From Mesobacillus jeotgali (GTDB lineage Bacteria > Bacillota > Bacilli > Bacillales > Cytobacillaceae), in NCBI RefSeq assembly GCF_900166585.1, contig NZ_FVZC01000007.1:434001-498000 (forward strand): 64,000 nt of DNA, read 5' to 3'. Shown here piece by piece: positions 44,707 to 53,247 of the stretch. Position numbers and translations under genes: made by a program. Under the pieces are notes generated by a model. The model was not told where the DNA came from. It saw only the letters and a list, made by a program, of their open reading frames with translations, and did no database searches. The stretch's first letter is position 1. Each line of letters opens with the position of its first letter.

Positions 44707-45649
44707 CTCAGTTAAATTCACCCTCCTTGCATTATTCGCGCTTGGTGCATGCGCCTTGTACTTATTCCATGACCTGAATGGCAGCTTTGATTATGCACTC
44801 CCGAAGCGGGCCTTCAAGGTAGCGGCAATGGTGATCACCGCTGCAGCAATCGCCTATTCGACCGTCGTTTTCCAGACAATCAGCCACAACAGGATCCTGA
44901 CACCAAGCATCATCGGACTGGATTCGCTCTATATGCTGCTGCAGACCGTGCTGATTTTCTTCCTTGGTTCCGGCCATGTAACAGTTGTTAATAAACCGGT
45001 GAACTTCATGTTAACAATCGCCATCATGGTTGTATTCGCCTTGCTGCTCTACAAGCTTCTTTTTAAAAAAGGAAACCAGCCCATCTACTTCTTGCTGCTC
45101 GTCGGAATCATTGTCGGATCGTTTTTCTCAAGCATAACGACATTCCTGCAGGTTTTGATCGATCCGAATGAGTTCCAGATGGTGCAAGACCGGATGTTTG
45201 CGAGCTTCAATAATATCAACACTGATTTAGTATGGCTGGCGGTCATCCTGATTGGCCTGCTGGTCCTATATGCATGGAGATTCACGCCGTACCTCGATGT
45301 GCTGTCACTGGGCAGGGAAAATGCGATCAACCTGGGAGTTCCTTATGACTCTATCGTAAAAAAAATGCTTGTGCTCGTTGCCGTATTCATCTCAATATCT
45401 ACCGCTCTGGTAGGACCGCTGACCTTTCTTGGTTTGATTGTAGCGAATCTATCCTATCAAGCTTTTAAAACTTACCGGCACAGCGTCCTCATTAGCGGGG
45501 CGATTTTAATCAGTGTAATCGCCATTGTCGGCGGACAGTGGATTGTCGAAAGAGTCTTCACATTCTCCACGACGCTGAGTGTCATCATCAATTTCATCGG
45601 TGGCGTATATTTCATCTATTTACTGCTGAAGGAGAGTCGATCAACATGA
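44699..45649 (+). CDS. yclO: Ferric siderophore ABC permease, second subunit
   Basis: The product has 316 residues, FecCD type. The segments VVFQTISHNRILTPSIIGLD and ALVGPLTFLGLIVANLSYQ are typical permease coupling and membrane blocks. The start ATG 44699 follows GGAGGAGGG and lies inside the yclN end. The stop overlaps the yclP start (ATGA). It pairs with YclN to form the heterodimeric channel of the importer. Confidence 0.94.
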   Translation: MRNSVKFTLLALFALGACALYLFHDLNGSFDYALPKRAFKVAAMVITAAAIAYSTVVFQTISHNRILTPSIIGLDSLYMLLQTVLIFFLGSGHVTVVNKPVNFMLTIAIMVVFALLLYKLLFKKGNQPIYFLLLVGIIVGSFFSSITTFLQVLIDPNEFQMVQDRMFASFNNINTDLVWLAVILIGLLVLYAWRFTPYLDVLSLGRENAINLGVPYDSIVKKMLVLVAVFISISTALVGPLTFLGLIVANLSYQAFKTYRHSVLISGAILISVIAIVGGQWIVERVFTFSTTLSVIINFIGGVYFIYLLLKESRST

Positions 45650-46407
45650 TCAAGGTTCGTTCACTGTCCAAGTTTTACGGAAAGAAGAGCGTGGTCGAGG
45701 ATGTGACCGTCAACATTGAAAGAGGGAAAATCACTTCCTTTATCGGACCAAATGGCGCCGGCAAGTCAACGCTGCTTTCGATGGTCAGCCGGCTGCTCGA
45801 TGCTGATTCGGGGGAGGTGCTGATTGACCAGACAGATGTCAGAAAGATGAAGTCCAATGATTTTTCCAGGGTGGTTTCGATCCTTAAGCAATCGAATTAC
45901 ATGAATGTCCGCCTGACCATCCGCGAGCTCGTTTCCTTCGGCAGGTTTCCTTATTCAAAGGGAAGGCTGACCGAGGAGGATGAGCGTTTTGTCGACCAGG
46001 CTATAAACTACATGCACCTAACCGATATGCAGGACCGTTACCTTGATGAATTATCCGGCGGGCAAAAACAGCGGGCGTTCATCGCAATGGTCATCGCCCA
46101 GGATACGAAGTACATACTGCTTGATGAACCGCTAAACAACCTGGATATGAAGCACTCAGTGCAAATCATGAAAATCCTTCGCCAGCTTGTCGATGATCTT
46201 GGGAAAACAGTTGTCATTGTCCTCCATGACATCAACTTTGCTTCCGTTTACTCAGACCGGATTGTTGCTTTGAAGGATGGAAAAGTCATCAAGGATGGCC
46301 CTGCACAGGAAATCATCCAGTCAGACGCGTTAAAAGAAATCTATGATATGGATATTCCAATCCAGGAAGTGAACAATTGCCGGATATGCGTTTACTTTAA
46401 TTCTTAA
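45646..46407 (+). CDS. yclP: Ferric siderophore ABC transporter ATPase
   Basis: The product has 253 residues. Walker A is GPNGAGKST (about 34-42), signature LSGGQKQRAFIAM and Walker B ILLDEPLNNLDM, with an intact H loop (VLHDINFAS). The ATG at 45646 is nine bases after AAGGAGAG. It drives import through YclN and YclO. Confidence 0.95.
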   Translation: MIKVRSLSKFYGKKSVVEDVTVNIERGKITSFIGPNGAGKSTLLSMVSRLLDADSGEVLIDQTDVRKMKSNDFSRVVSILKQSNYMNVRLTIRELVSFGRFPYSKGRLTEEDERFVDQAINYMHLTDMQDRYLDELSGGQKQRAFIAMVIAQDTKYILLDEPLNNLDMKHSVQIMKILRQLVDDLGKTVVIVLHDINFASVYSDRIVALKDGKVIKDGPAQEIIQSDALKEIYDMDIPIQEVNNCRICVYFNS

Positions 46408-46425
46408 GAAAAGGAGAGTTTTAAG

Positions 46426-47370
46426 ATGAAAAAGTTCAGTTGGTTGGTACTTGTTATCACGATGTTATTCACATTGGCAGCATGTGGACCAGAGGAAAAG
46501 ACAGAAGCAACTTCAGCTTCGGGTACTGGTGAAGCAAAGGAAATGAAGGTCACGCATGAATACGGTGAGGCCACTGTCAAAAAGAATCCAGAAAAGGTCG
46601 TCGTCTTTGACTTCGGTGTTCTTGATACACTTGATGAATTGGACGTCGAAGTGACAGGTGTTCCGCAGGCAATCGTTCCTGAATACTTGAATAAGTATGC
46701 TGGCAAGGAATACATCAATGTCGGCAGTCTGAAGGAACCTGACTTTGAAGCCATCCACGATATGAACCCTGACGTCATCTTCATTTCAGCAAGACAGGCA
46801 GAGCTGTACGATCAGTTTGAAGAAATTGCTCCAACCGTGTTTGTGGGAATGGACTACACTGATTACATGGGTTCTTTTGAGAAGAACATGAAATTGATCG
46901 GAGAAATTTTTGAAAAAGAAAAAGTGGTGGCAGATAAGTTGAAGGAAATCAATGCAAGTGTCGCAGAAATCAATAAAGAGGCTTCTTCTGCTGACGAAAA
47001 AGCATTGCTTGTCCTCGCAAATGAAGGGAAAGTCAGTGCATATGGTGCAGGATCACGTTACGGATTCATCCACGATGAGTTCGGATTCAAGGCAGCAGAT
47101 GAAAAAATCGAAGCTTCCACCCACGGCCAGAGCATCACATTTGAATACATTCTTGAGAAAAACCCGGGCATACTGTTCGTCATCGACCGAACTGCTGCTG
47201 TCGGTGGAGAAGTCGGTGCGAAGGAAACCATCGAAAATGAACTAGTGAAAAAGACTGACGCATTCAAAAACGGCAAAATTATTTACCTTGACGGAACCAA
47301 CTGGTACTTAAGCGGCGGAGGGTTGCAGTCATTACAGTCGATGATCGATGAAGTGAGGTCGGCATTATAA
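46426..47370 (+). CDS. yclQ: Ferric siderophore-binding lipoprotein
   Basis: The product has 314 residues. The lipobox TLAAC places the lipid-bearing Cys at about 20. The body is the class III (BtuF/FecB) binding-protein fold with VVVFDFGVLDTLDELDVEV and MNPDVIFISARQ. B. subtilis YclQ binds ferric petrobactin and related catechol/citrate ligands. It follows yclP by 18 bases. Its stop TAA shares the A of the next gene's ATG (TAATG). Confidence 0.94.
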   Translation: MKKFSWLVLVITMLFTLAACGPEEKTEATSASGTGEAKEMKVTHEYGEATVKKNPEKVVVFDFGVLDTLDELDVEVTGVPQAIVPEYLNKYAGKEYINVGSLKEPDFEAIHDMNPDVIFISARQAELYDQFEEIAPTVFVGMDYTDYMGSFEKNMKLIGEIFEKEKVVADKLKEINASVAEINKEASSADEKALLVLANEGKVSAYGAGSRYGFIHDEFGFKAADEKIEASTHGQSITFEYILEKNPGILFVIDRTAAVGGEVGAKETIENELVKKTDAFKNGKIIYLDGTNWYLSGGGLQSLQSMIDEVRSAL

Positions 47371-47672
47371 TGTTCTATCAAATCAAAAGATTGCTGGTGA
47401 AAGAGGGACACTCCAGCCAGGCAGCCGAGCGCTTTTCAAAAAAGGGCATGCTGATCGAACAACAGCCAGGCTTCCTGGGCAAACAGGTTCTGGTAAAAAA
47501 GAACCGCCGGGGCGATGAAGAAGTAATGGTCCTGATCAGCTGGCAATCAGAACAGGACTGGAAGAACTGGGAAAAGCACCCCGACCATATCGCAGGACAC
47601 AAAGCAAAAGTCGGCCAGCCAAAGCCTGACTATATTCTCGAATCATCCCAGGATATTTATGATGTGATTTAA
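47370..47672 (+). CDS. ABM-domain protein, HmoA/IsdG-like
   Basis: The product has 100 residues of the dimeric alpha/beta-barrel ABM family (ISWQSEQDWKNWEKHPDH, then HIAGHK near the end). Relatives HmoA/HmoB and IsdG bind and degrade heme; others are unrelated monooxygenases. The His-bearing segment PDHIAGH resembles the HmoA heme region, but the Asn-Trp-His set of IsdG is only partly clear. It overlaps yclQ by one base (TAATG), so it belongs to the Fur-controlled operon. B. subtilis yclNOPQ lacks this gene, as far as I recall. Confidence 0.83.
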   Translation: MFYQIKRLLVKEGHSSQAAERFSKKGMLIEQQPGFLGKQVLVKKNRRGDEEVMVLISWQSEQDWKNWEKHPDHIAGHKAKVGQPKPDYILESSQDIYDVI

Positions 47673-47677
47673 AGGAA

Positions 47678-47704
47678 AGAGACTCAATATCGAGTCTCTT
47701 TTTA
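47678..47704 (+). terminator. Intrinsic terminator of the yclNOPQ operon
   Basis: The arms AGAGACTC and GAGTCTCT enclose six bases and are followed by TTTTTAA. Confidence 0.93.
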
Positions 47705-48119
47705 ATTGGAAAAAAACTGCGTTATTTTCCAATTCGCTAAAAAAATAGAAAAATCGCTATAAAAAAGAGAAAATCGCTATAAAAAAGAGAAAATCGCTAT
47801 AAAAATAAAAAAATAGCTATAAAGAAGAGCAACTTGCAATATAAATTATAATTCCTCTATAAATAGATGAATGGTACTGAAGCTTTTGATATAAAAAGTG
47901 TATGAAAAAGCAGGTTTCTCTGCATTAGCATCTCGAACCGCTCAAATATCGTTTAAGGAACTCTTCTTTGAGGAAAATCTATTAAGAAAAACGTTTTCAT
48001 CAGAGAGATGTTGTTTTTGTAATAAATTCGTCAATGTCTTGGTTAGGAAATGGCCAGGCATCGTGCTATCCTATAATGTGTAGAATTTCACAAACGTTAT
48101 TAACTTGGAGGAATCACCA
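47705..48119. other. Gap between yclNOPQ and an AspT-like transporter
   Basis: Besides the 20-bp tandem repeat this stretch holds no convincing gene. A 61-codon frame at 47898-48083 has no Shine-Dalgarno sequence or protein-like composition. A TATAAT at 48072-48077 lies 40-50 bases before the transporter and is its likely -10. Confidence 0.5.
47741..47840. repeat. Five-unit 20-bp tandem repeat
   Basis: Two exact 20-mers AAAAAAGAGAAAATCGCTAT at 47761-47780 and 47781-47800 are flanked by three decayed units in the same register (47741-47760, 47801-47820, 47821-47840). The A tracts recur every 20 bases, about two helix turns, as in curved DNA. It lies in a 440-base gap with no supportable gene. 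Confidence 0.8.
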
Positions 48120-49718
48120 GTGGACGGCATAAAAGGTTTGCTTGAGGAACCGTTAATTTTATTATTTGTCATACTATTTCTCGGCTCTGCGCTTGGGGAA
48201 ATCAAAATTCACGGACTGAGCCTCGGTACGTCAGGGGTGTTGCTGGCGGCGATGGTATTCGGCCATTTCGGGTATCAGGTGTCGCCTGTCATCCAGCAGC
48301 TGGGCCTTGGATTATTCATCGTCGCGGTGGGCTTATCGGCAGGGCCGCGATTTTTCAGGATGATGAAAACGAGCGGGGCCGTGTTTGGAATCATTAGCCT
48401 GTTGATTGTGCTAGTCGCATCCGTAACTACGATCATCGTATCCAAGCTGTTCAACCTTTCACCCGCATTGAGCATCGGCATTATGACGGGCGCCCTGACA
48501 AGTACGCCAGGCCTTGCTGCTGCACTTCAGGCAACTGGCGACCCGCTTGCCTCTGTTGGCTACGGGATTGCCTATCCATTCGGGGTGCTGGCAGTCGTGC
48601 TGTTCGTGCAGCTATTGCCGCGTGTGCTGAAAGTGGACTTAGCTGAGGATTTAAAAAGGAAATCAGGTCCTGTCCGGAATGATGAGTCGCCTGAGGTGAC
48701 GACAATAGAGGTAACTGACCCTTCAATCAATAAAAGAACACTAAAAGAGCTGGAGTTCAACCAATATAATACGGTAGTCATCAGCCGGGTCATCCGCGGC
48801 GACCGGAACATCATCGCCCTCAATGACACCGTTATTCTGGTTGGCGACAGGCTAGTCGCCGTCGGGTTGCCCAACGATCTAAAAAAGCTTTGCGAGGATA
48901 TCGGCAAAGAAGTGGAGACGAACACTGTTAATCATGATAATGTCGAGTTGCGCAAGGTCACTGTGGATGCCCTGGAATTGATCGGAAAAACAATCAAGGA
49001 CCTTGAGTTAAGGCGCACATACGGGGTGACAGTAACAAGGATCGAACGCAGCGGGTTTGAATTCAACCAGAACTCGAGATGGCGTCTGGAGCGCGGCGAC
49101 GTCCTGACTCTTGTCAGCAGTAAAGACCGTTTGGATGATGTCGAAAAGCTGTTCAGCAGAAAAAAGCTTACCGCAACCAATATTCACATCCTGTCGCTGA
49201 GCCTTGTGCTGCTGCTTGGCGTCCTGGCGGGAATGGTACCGATTCACTTTCCGAAACTGGGAACCATTACTTTTGGTGTCGCTGGCGGTCCTTTGTTCGT
49301 CGCCTTGATCATCGGCCACTTCGGAAAGCTTGGCCCGATCCATGCTCGCTATTACCAGCCATCCAACCAGGTCATCCGCGATATCGGATTAGTCTTATTC
49401 CTTGCCGGTGCTGGTACTACGGCTGGAAAAGGAATCGTCCAGGTCATCCAGCAGGAAGGGTTCAATCTTGTGATTGGCGGTGCGATTATTACCATTCTGC
49501 CAGTAGTAGCCGGCTTTTTCATCGCGAGAAAGCTTTTCAGGCTCAGCATCATTCACTCATTAGGCGCACTATGCGGCGGAATGACCAGTACCCCGGGACT
49601 TGGTGCAGCCAACCAGCTGATGGACTCCGAGGAGGCATCAATCGGTTATGCGGCCGCCTATCCGTTTGCGCTCATATCGGTAGCGATTGCATCCCAGGTT
49701 CTGGTTTTCTTTTTGTAA
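48120..49718 (+). CDS. AspT/YidE-type transporter with RCK_C domains
   Basis: The product has 532 residues. Two homologous membrane halves (about 10-170 and 360-530) each contain a repeat-like motif (IMTGALTSTPGLAAALQ and ALCGGMTSTPGLGAANQ). Two TrkA-C (RCK_C) domains lie between them. This is the aspartate:alanine exchanger (AAE) family architecture, as in YidE/YbjL; the substrate is probably an amino or dicarboxylic acid. The start is GTG 48120, eight bases after GGAGG. It is monocistronic and closed by two terminators. Confidence 0.9.
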   Translation: MDGIKGLLEEPLILLFVILFLGSALGEIKIHGLSLGTSGVLLAAMVFGHFGYQVSPVIQQLGLGLFIVAVGLSAGPRFFRMMKTSGAVFGIISLLIVLVASVTTIIVSKLFNLSPALSIGIMTGALTSTPGLAAALQATGDPLASVGYGIAYPFGVLAVVLFVQLLPRVLKVDLAEDLKRKSGPVRNDESPEVTTIEVTDPSINKRTLKELEFNQYNTVVISRVIRGDRNIIALNDTVILVGDRLVAVGLPNDLKKLCEDIGKEVETNTVNHDNVELRKVTVDALELIGKTIKDLELRRTYGVTVTRIERSGFEFNQNSRWRLERGDVLTLVSSKDRLDDVEKLFSRKKLTATNIHILSLSLVLLLGVLAGMVPIHFPKLGTITFGVAGGPLFVALIIGHFGKLGPIHARYYQPSNQVIRDIGLVLFLAGAGTTAGKGIVQVIQQEGFNLVIGGAIITILPVVAGFFIARKLFRLSIIHSLGALCGGMTSTPGLGAANQLMDSEEASIGYAAAYPFALISVAIASQVLVFFL

Positions 49719-49733
49719 GCATTGATTAATTAT

Positions 49734-49768
49734 AAAAAGACACAGACTAGATGTCCGTGTCTTTTTTT
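49734..49768 (+). terminator. First of two duplicated terminators
   Basis: AAAGACACAGAC pairs with GTCCGTGTCTTT around a five-base loop (TAGAT), followed by TTTTG. A near-identical copy follows at 49788. Confidence 0.9.
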
Positions 49769-49787
49769 GTAAGTGTTGATTAACTAT

Positions 49788-49821
49788 AAAAAGACACAGA
49801 CTTCATGTCCGTGTCTTTTTT
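49788..49821. terminator. Second copy of the duplicated terminator
   Basis: The 54-base unit (GTTGATTAACTATAAAAAG then the hairpin) repeats 49723-49768 with a few differences. It lies at the 3' end of the converging Lrp gene and may serve it in the opposite direction. Confidence 0.85.
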
Positions 49822-49823
49822 CG

Positions 49824-50273
49824 TTATAGCTTCAAACCAGTACGGCTCTTGAATCTTCTTAGTAGAATATGGCTTTCCACCCTTGTGATTCCTTCCAAAC
49901 TATATAGTTCCTCATTGATGAAATTTTCCAGTCTTATGAAATCCTCTACGAGAACATGCATATGTAATGTACTCGGTCCTGTCATCTGGTAGCAGCTAGC
50001 CACACTTGGATTATTTGCCAGTGTCTCAGCAACCCTCACAAGAGATGAAGGCTCGCAATCCACTTCAAAGAAGGCTGAAACAGATTTCCCCACTTTTTCG
50101 GAGTTGATCACAACAGAAAACTTTTCAATTACGCCACCTTCGATTAATTGATTCACTCTTTCCCGTATGGATACTCTTGATAAATTCAATTCTTTTCCAA
50201 TGTCCACATATGACATTCTGCCATTTTCGGATAATAACTGAAGTATCATTCGGTCAGTTTCATCGATTACCAT
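49824..50273 (-). CDS. ywrC: Lrp/AsnC-family regulator
   Basis: The product has 149 residues. An N-terminal winged helix (VIDETDRMILQLLSENGRM, DIGKELNLSRVSIRERVNQL) precedes an alpha/beta effector domain (SYQMTG-like CYQMTGPSTLHMHVLVED). It is divergent from the peptide ABC operon. In B. subtilis, ywrC (Lrp family) sits with ywrA, ywrB and ywrD, the same partners found downstream here, so I use that symbol. It probably represses or activates this cluster in response to an amino acid or peptide. Confidence 0.85.
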   Translation of the reverse strand: MVIDETDRMILQLLSENGRMSYVDIGKELNLSRVSIRERVNQLIEGGVIEKFSVVINSEKVGKSVSAFFEVDCEPSSLVRVAETLANNPSVASCYQMTGPSTLHMHVLVEDFIRLENFINEELYSLEGITRVESHILLRRFKSRTGLKL

Positions 50274-50553
50274 TTAAACACCACTCTTTTTAATCAGATG
50301 TAAATTTATCTTAGCTTACAATTGATAACATTTTCAACGGAAACTGGAAAAAATTGAGCAGGAAATTATATTAATAAAAAAAGTTTACTATATTCTGAAT
50401 ATTATATAGATTTTTTAAATTTAATATAATATAATAATACGAAATTCGAAATGATATTAAATTTAGTGAAACGCTTTCATAAAGGAGTCAATCTTTTTAT
50501 TTAGACTACTTATGTTAGGGAAGTTGTTTTGCGAAAAAGGGGGAGAAGGAAAA
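50274..50553. promoter_or_regulatory. AT-rich divergent control region, Lrp gene and peptide ABC operon
   Basis: This 280-base stretch has phased A/T tracts and no gene. TGAAACGCTTTCA at 50467-50479 is an inverted repeat resembling a CcpA site, but it is one base short of the usual spacing. Lrp sites are AT-rich and loosely conserved, and several candidates are present. Confidence 0.4.
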
Positions 50554-52110
50554 GTGAGTAAGAATGTAAAAATGTTTGCGGCAATATTTATGAGTTTTGT
50601 ATTGTTACTGACTGGCTGTAACAATAGTAATTCATCCAGTACAGAAGCAGAAAAATCTACAACGGCCAGCGCTCCGAAAACGGACAAAACAGAATTGGTA
50701 GTCGGGCTGGATGATGACCCGCCGCAGCTGGATCCGCATCTGTCTACAGCAGCTGTTGACAGGCAAATATTCCATAGTATCTATGACAAGCTTGTTGATG
50801 TGGATGAGAAGCTGAACTTTGTCCCAATGCTTGCTGAAAAATGGGACATCTCAGAAGATGGCAAAACGTATACCTTCTCTTTACAAAAGGGAGTTACCTT
50901 CCATGATGGGACGCCATTTAATGCGGAAGCTGTTAAATTCAACTTTGAACGCATGATGGATCCAAATGCGGGATCACCTCGTGCATCCGAATTATCATCT
51001 ATCGAAAAGATTGAAGTTGTCGATGAAACTACTTTAAAGGTTGTGCTTGCCGAGCCTTACAGCCCATTCCTTGCAGCATTGTCTGACCGCGCCGGAATGA
51101 TGGTTTCACCTACAGCAGTAAAAGAAAAGGGCAAAGACTTTGCCAATTCTCCTGTAGGTACTGGTCCATTTAAATTTGTATCCCGCGTTAAACAGGACAA
51201 AATCGTAGTAGAGAAAAATGCAGATTATTGGGGCGGCGCGCCAAAGTTTGAAAAAATTGTTTACCGTCCGTATGCTGACGAAAACGTGAGGCTGACAAAC
51301 CTGACATCAGGGGATGTTGACATCATCAGCAAGGTACCGCCGAAGGACGTCGAGAAGCTTAAGAAGGATTCAAATCTTACGTTATCTGAAACGGGAGCAC
51401 TTGGATTCCAGGGGCTGTATTTGAACCACAAAAGTGAACCGTTCAACAACAAAGCACTTCGCCAGGCATTGGATCTTGTCATTGACCGTGAAGCAATAAT
51501 TAAAGTTGCACTGCGCGATACAGGCGTAGCTTCGGCGGGAGCTATCCCTCCTGGAACATGGGCATTTGATGAGAGTATCAAGCCTAAGAAGAAAAATGTT
51601 GAAAAGGCCAAGAAAATAATGGCCGAAGCTGGTTACCCTGATGGATTCGAATTTACATTACAGCTTTCACCTAAACCTGTTGAAGAACAAATCTCTCAAA
51701 TGATTCAATCCATGGCTAAGGAAGCTGGTATCAAGGTGAATCTAGAAATGGTTGAATTCGGAACAATGCTTGATAATATGGATAACTTCAAGTTTGACGC
51801 TGTCCGATTGGGATGGAGCGGCAGAACGGATCCGGATGGAAACATTTATGCACTTTTCCACACAAAAGGTTCTATAAACTATGGTTATTCAAACCCGAAG
51901 ATGGACGAGCTTTTAGAACAGGCACGTGTTGAAACAGACCAAAAGGAACGGAAGAAAATCTACTCAGAAGCTTCAAAGCTTGGACAGGAAGAAGTACCGT
52001 TCATTTTCATCTATCATGAGAAGGATTACAAGGCATTTAAAAACAACCTGCAGGGCTATAATCACATCGCGGATCAAATGATGCGCTTCCATGACGTTTC
52101 ATTTAAATAA
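50554..52110 (+). CDS. Peptide/nickel-type ABC substrate-binding lipoprotein
   Basis: The product has 518 residues from GTG 50554 (GGAG eight bases upstream). The lipobox LLTGC puts the lipid Cys near residue 22. It is the SBP_bac_5 fold: LDDDPPQLDPHLSTA, PMLAEKWDISEDGKTYTF, FHDGTPFNAEAVKFNFERM, SPVGTGPFKF. It captures peptides or related compounds for the permeases encoded next. A strong hairpin at 52123-52159 separates it from them, as is common where the binding protein is needed in excess. The ligand is unknown. Confidence 0.92.
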   Translation: MSKNVKMFAAIFMSFVLLLTGCNNSNSSSTEAEKSTTASAPKTDKTELVVGLDDDPPQLDPHLSTAAVDRQIFHSIYDKLVDVDEKLNFVPMLAEKWDISEDGKTYTFSLQKGVTFHDGTPFNAEAVKFNFERMMDPNAGSPRASELSSIEKIEVVDETTLKVVLAEPYSPFLAALSDRAGMMVSPTAVKEKGKDFANSPVGTGPFKFVSRVKQDKIVVEKNADYWGGAPKFEKIVYRPYADENVRLTNLTSGDVDIISKVPPKDVEKLKKDSNLTLSETGALGFQGLYLNHKSEPFNNKALRQALDLVIDREAIIKVALRDTGVASAGAIPPGTWAFDESIKPKKKNVEKAKKIMAEAGYPDGFEFTLQLSPKPVEEQISQMIQSMAKEAGIKVNLEMVEFGTMLDNMDNFKFDAVRLGWSGRTDPDGNIYALFHTKGSINYGYSNPKMDELLEQARVETDQKERKKIYSEASKLGQEEVPFIFIYHEKDYKAFKNNLQGYNHIADQMMRFHDVSFK

Positions 52111-52122
52111 GCATTTACTTGA

Positions 52123-52159
52123 TTCGGCTTGGGGAATTGTCTCCGAGCCGAAATTTTTT
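52123..52159 (+). terminator. Attenuating terminator within the peptide ABC operon
   Basis: The arms TTCGGCT and AGCCGAA enclose a loop with a possible inner stem (GGGGA/TCTCC) and are followed by TTTTTT. It lies between the binding protein and the first permease, so it should lower the downstream transcript. Confidence 0.8.
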
Positions 52160-52291
52160 AAAAAGCACCCTTAAGCTCTGCATAATGTATCCGCTGGAAT
52201 AGTGTCAATAAAATAAGTTGCAATAATAGGTGCAATATGTTCAACTAGCGCGAAAAAAGTCTTGAAAAATAACGGAAAGGGAGGGAGCAGC

Positions 52292-53245
52292 GTGGTTAAG
52301 TTTTTGCTTCGCAGATTAGGATTAATGGTTGTTATCTTATTTCTAGTGAGTATTATTGTATTTTCACTCGTCCATCTTACACCTGGTGACCCTGCAAGGA
52401 TGATATTAGGACAAGAAGCTACTGAGGAGGCTTTGCAGGCATTAAGGCAGCAGATGGGACTGAACGACCCTCTTTATGTCCAGTATTTCAACTGGGTTAC
52501 GAATGTTCTCCAGGGAGACTTAGGAAACTCTTTAAAAGATAATACGCCAGTATTGACAGTGCTGCTTCAAAAGCTGCCGGTCACCGTCCAGCTGTCGATT
52601 ATGTCATTCATTATCGCGATGCTGATTGCCATTCCTGCTGGTATTATATCGGCTACAAGAAAAGGGACGTTCTGGGATTACTTTGGAACAACTTTTGCAT
52701 TGTCAGGAGTTTCGGTTCCTCCATTTTTCCTGGGTATCCTGCTTATATTTGTCTTTTCCATTTCATTAGGCTGGGTTGCCCCTTCAGGGTATGTAGAGCC
52801 GTGGAAAAATTTTAAGCAGAGCATGATTTTAATGATATTACCTGCCCTTGCAGTAGGGGTTCGATTGAGTGCTGAAATAACAAGAATGCTGCGTTCAAGC
52901 ATGCTCGAAGTGTTGGAAGCCGATTATATCAGGACGGCATATGCAAAAGGTGTTTTGGAAAGAGAAGTCGTTATCGGCCATGCTTTAAAAAATGCCCTTA
53001 TTCCTGTAGTCACTGTCAGCGGACTCCAGCTAGCGACTTTCCTTGGCGGAGCGGTAATCACCGAAACGATCTTTGCAATCCCGGGGCTGGGCAGGCTTGT
53101 CATCGATGCGATTTTGACAAGGGATTTCCCGGTTGTCCAGGGGGCCGTCCTGTTTATGGCCATAGCGGTAGTGGTTGTTAACTTCTTTATTGATATCCTT
53201 TATTCGATTCTAGATCCAAGAATTAAGCTTACGGGGGGCCAGTGA
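52292..53245 (+). CDS. Peptide ABC permease, DppB-like
   Basis: The product has 317 residues from GTG 52292 (GGGAGGGAG upstream). Six membrane helices and the EAA-type loop DYIRTAYAKGVLEREVVIGHALKNALIPV mark it. The second half holds GGAVITETIFAIPGLG. It forms the channel with the next permease. Its stop overlaps the next start region by a few bases. Confidence 0.92.
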   Translation: MVKFLLRRLGLMVVILFLVSIIVFSLVHLTPGDPARMILGQEATEEALQALRQQMGLNDPLYVQYFNWVTNVLQGDLGNSLKDNTPVLTVLLQKLPVTVQLSIMSFIIAMLIAIPAGIISATRKGTFWDYFGTTFALSGVSVPPFFLGILLIFVFSISLGWVAPSGYVEPWKNFKQSMILMILPALAVGVRLSAEITRMLRSSMLEVLEADYIRTAYAKGVLEREVVIGHALKNALIPVVTVSGLQLATFLGGAVITETIFAIPGLGRLVIDAILTRDFPVVQGAVLFMAIAVVVVNFFIDILYSILDPRIKLTGGQ

Positions 53246-53247
53246 CC

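Noticed and set aside
47741..47840. CRISPR array
   Set aside because: The units abut with no spacers and are A/T-rich; there are no cas genes. It is a simple tandem repeat.
47898..48083. Possible 61-codon gene in the gap before the AspT-like transporter
   Set aside because: No ribosome binding site, protein-like composition absent, and the likely -10 of the transporter lies within it.
50467..50479. CcpA (cre) site TGAAACGCTTTCA
   Set aside because: The palindrome is one base shorter than the cre consensus spacing, so carbon control cannot be claimed.
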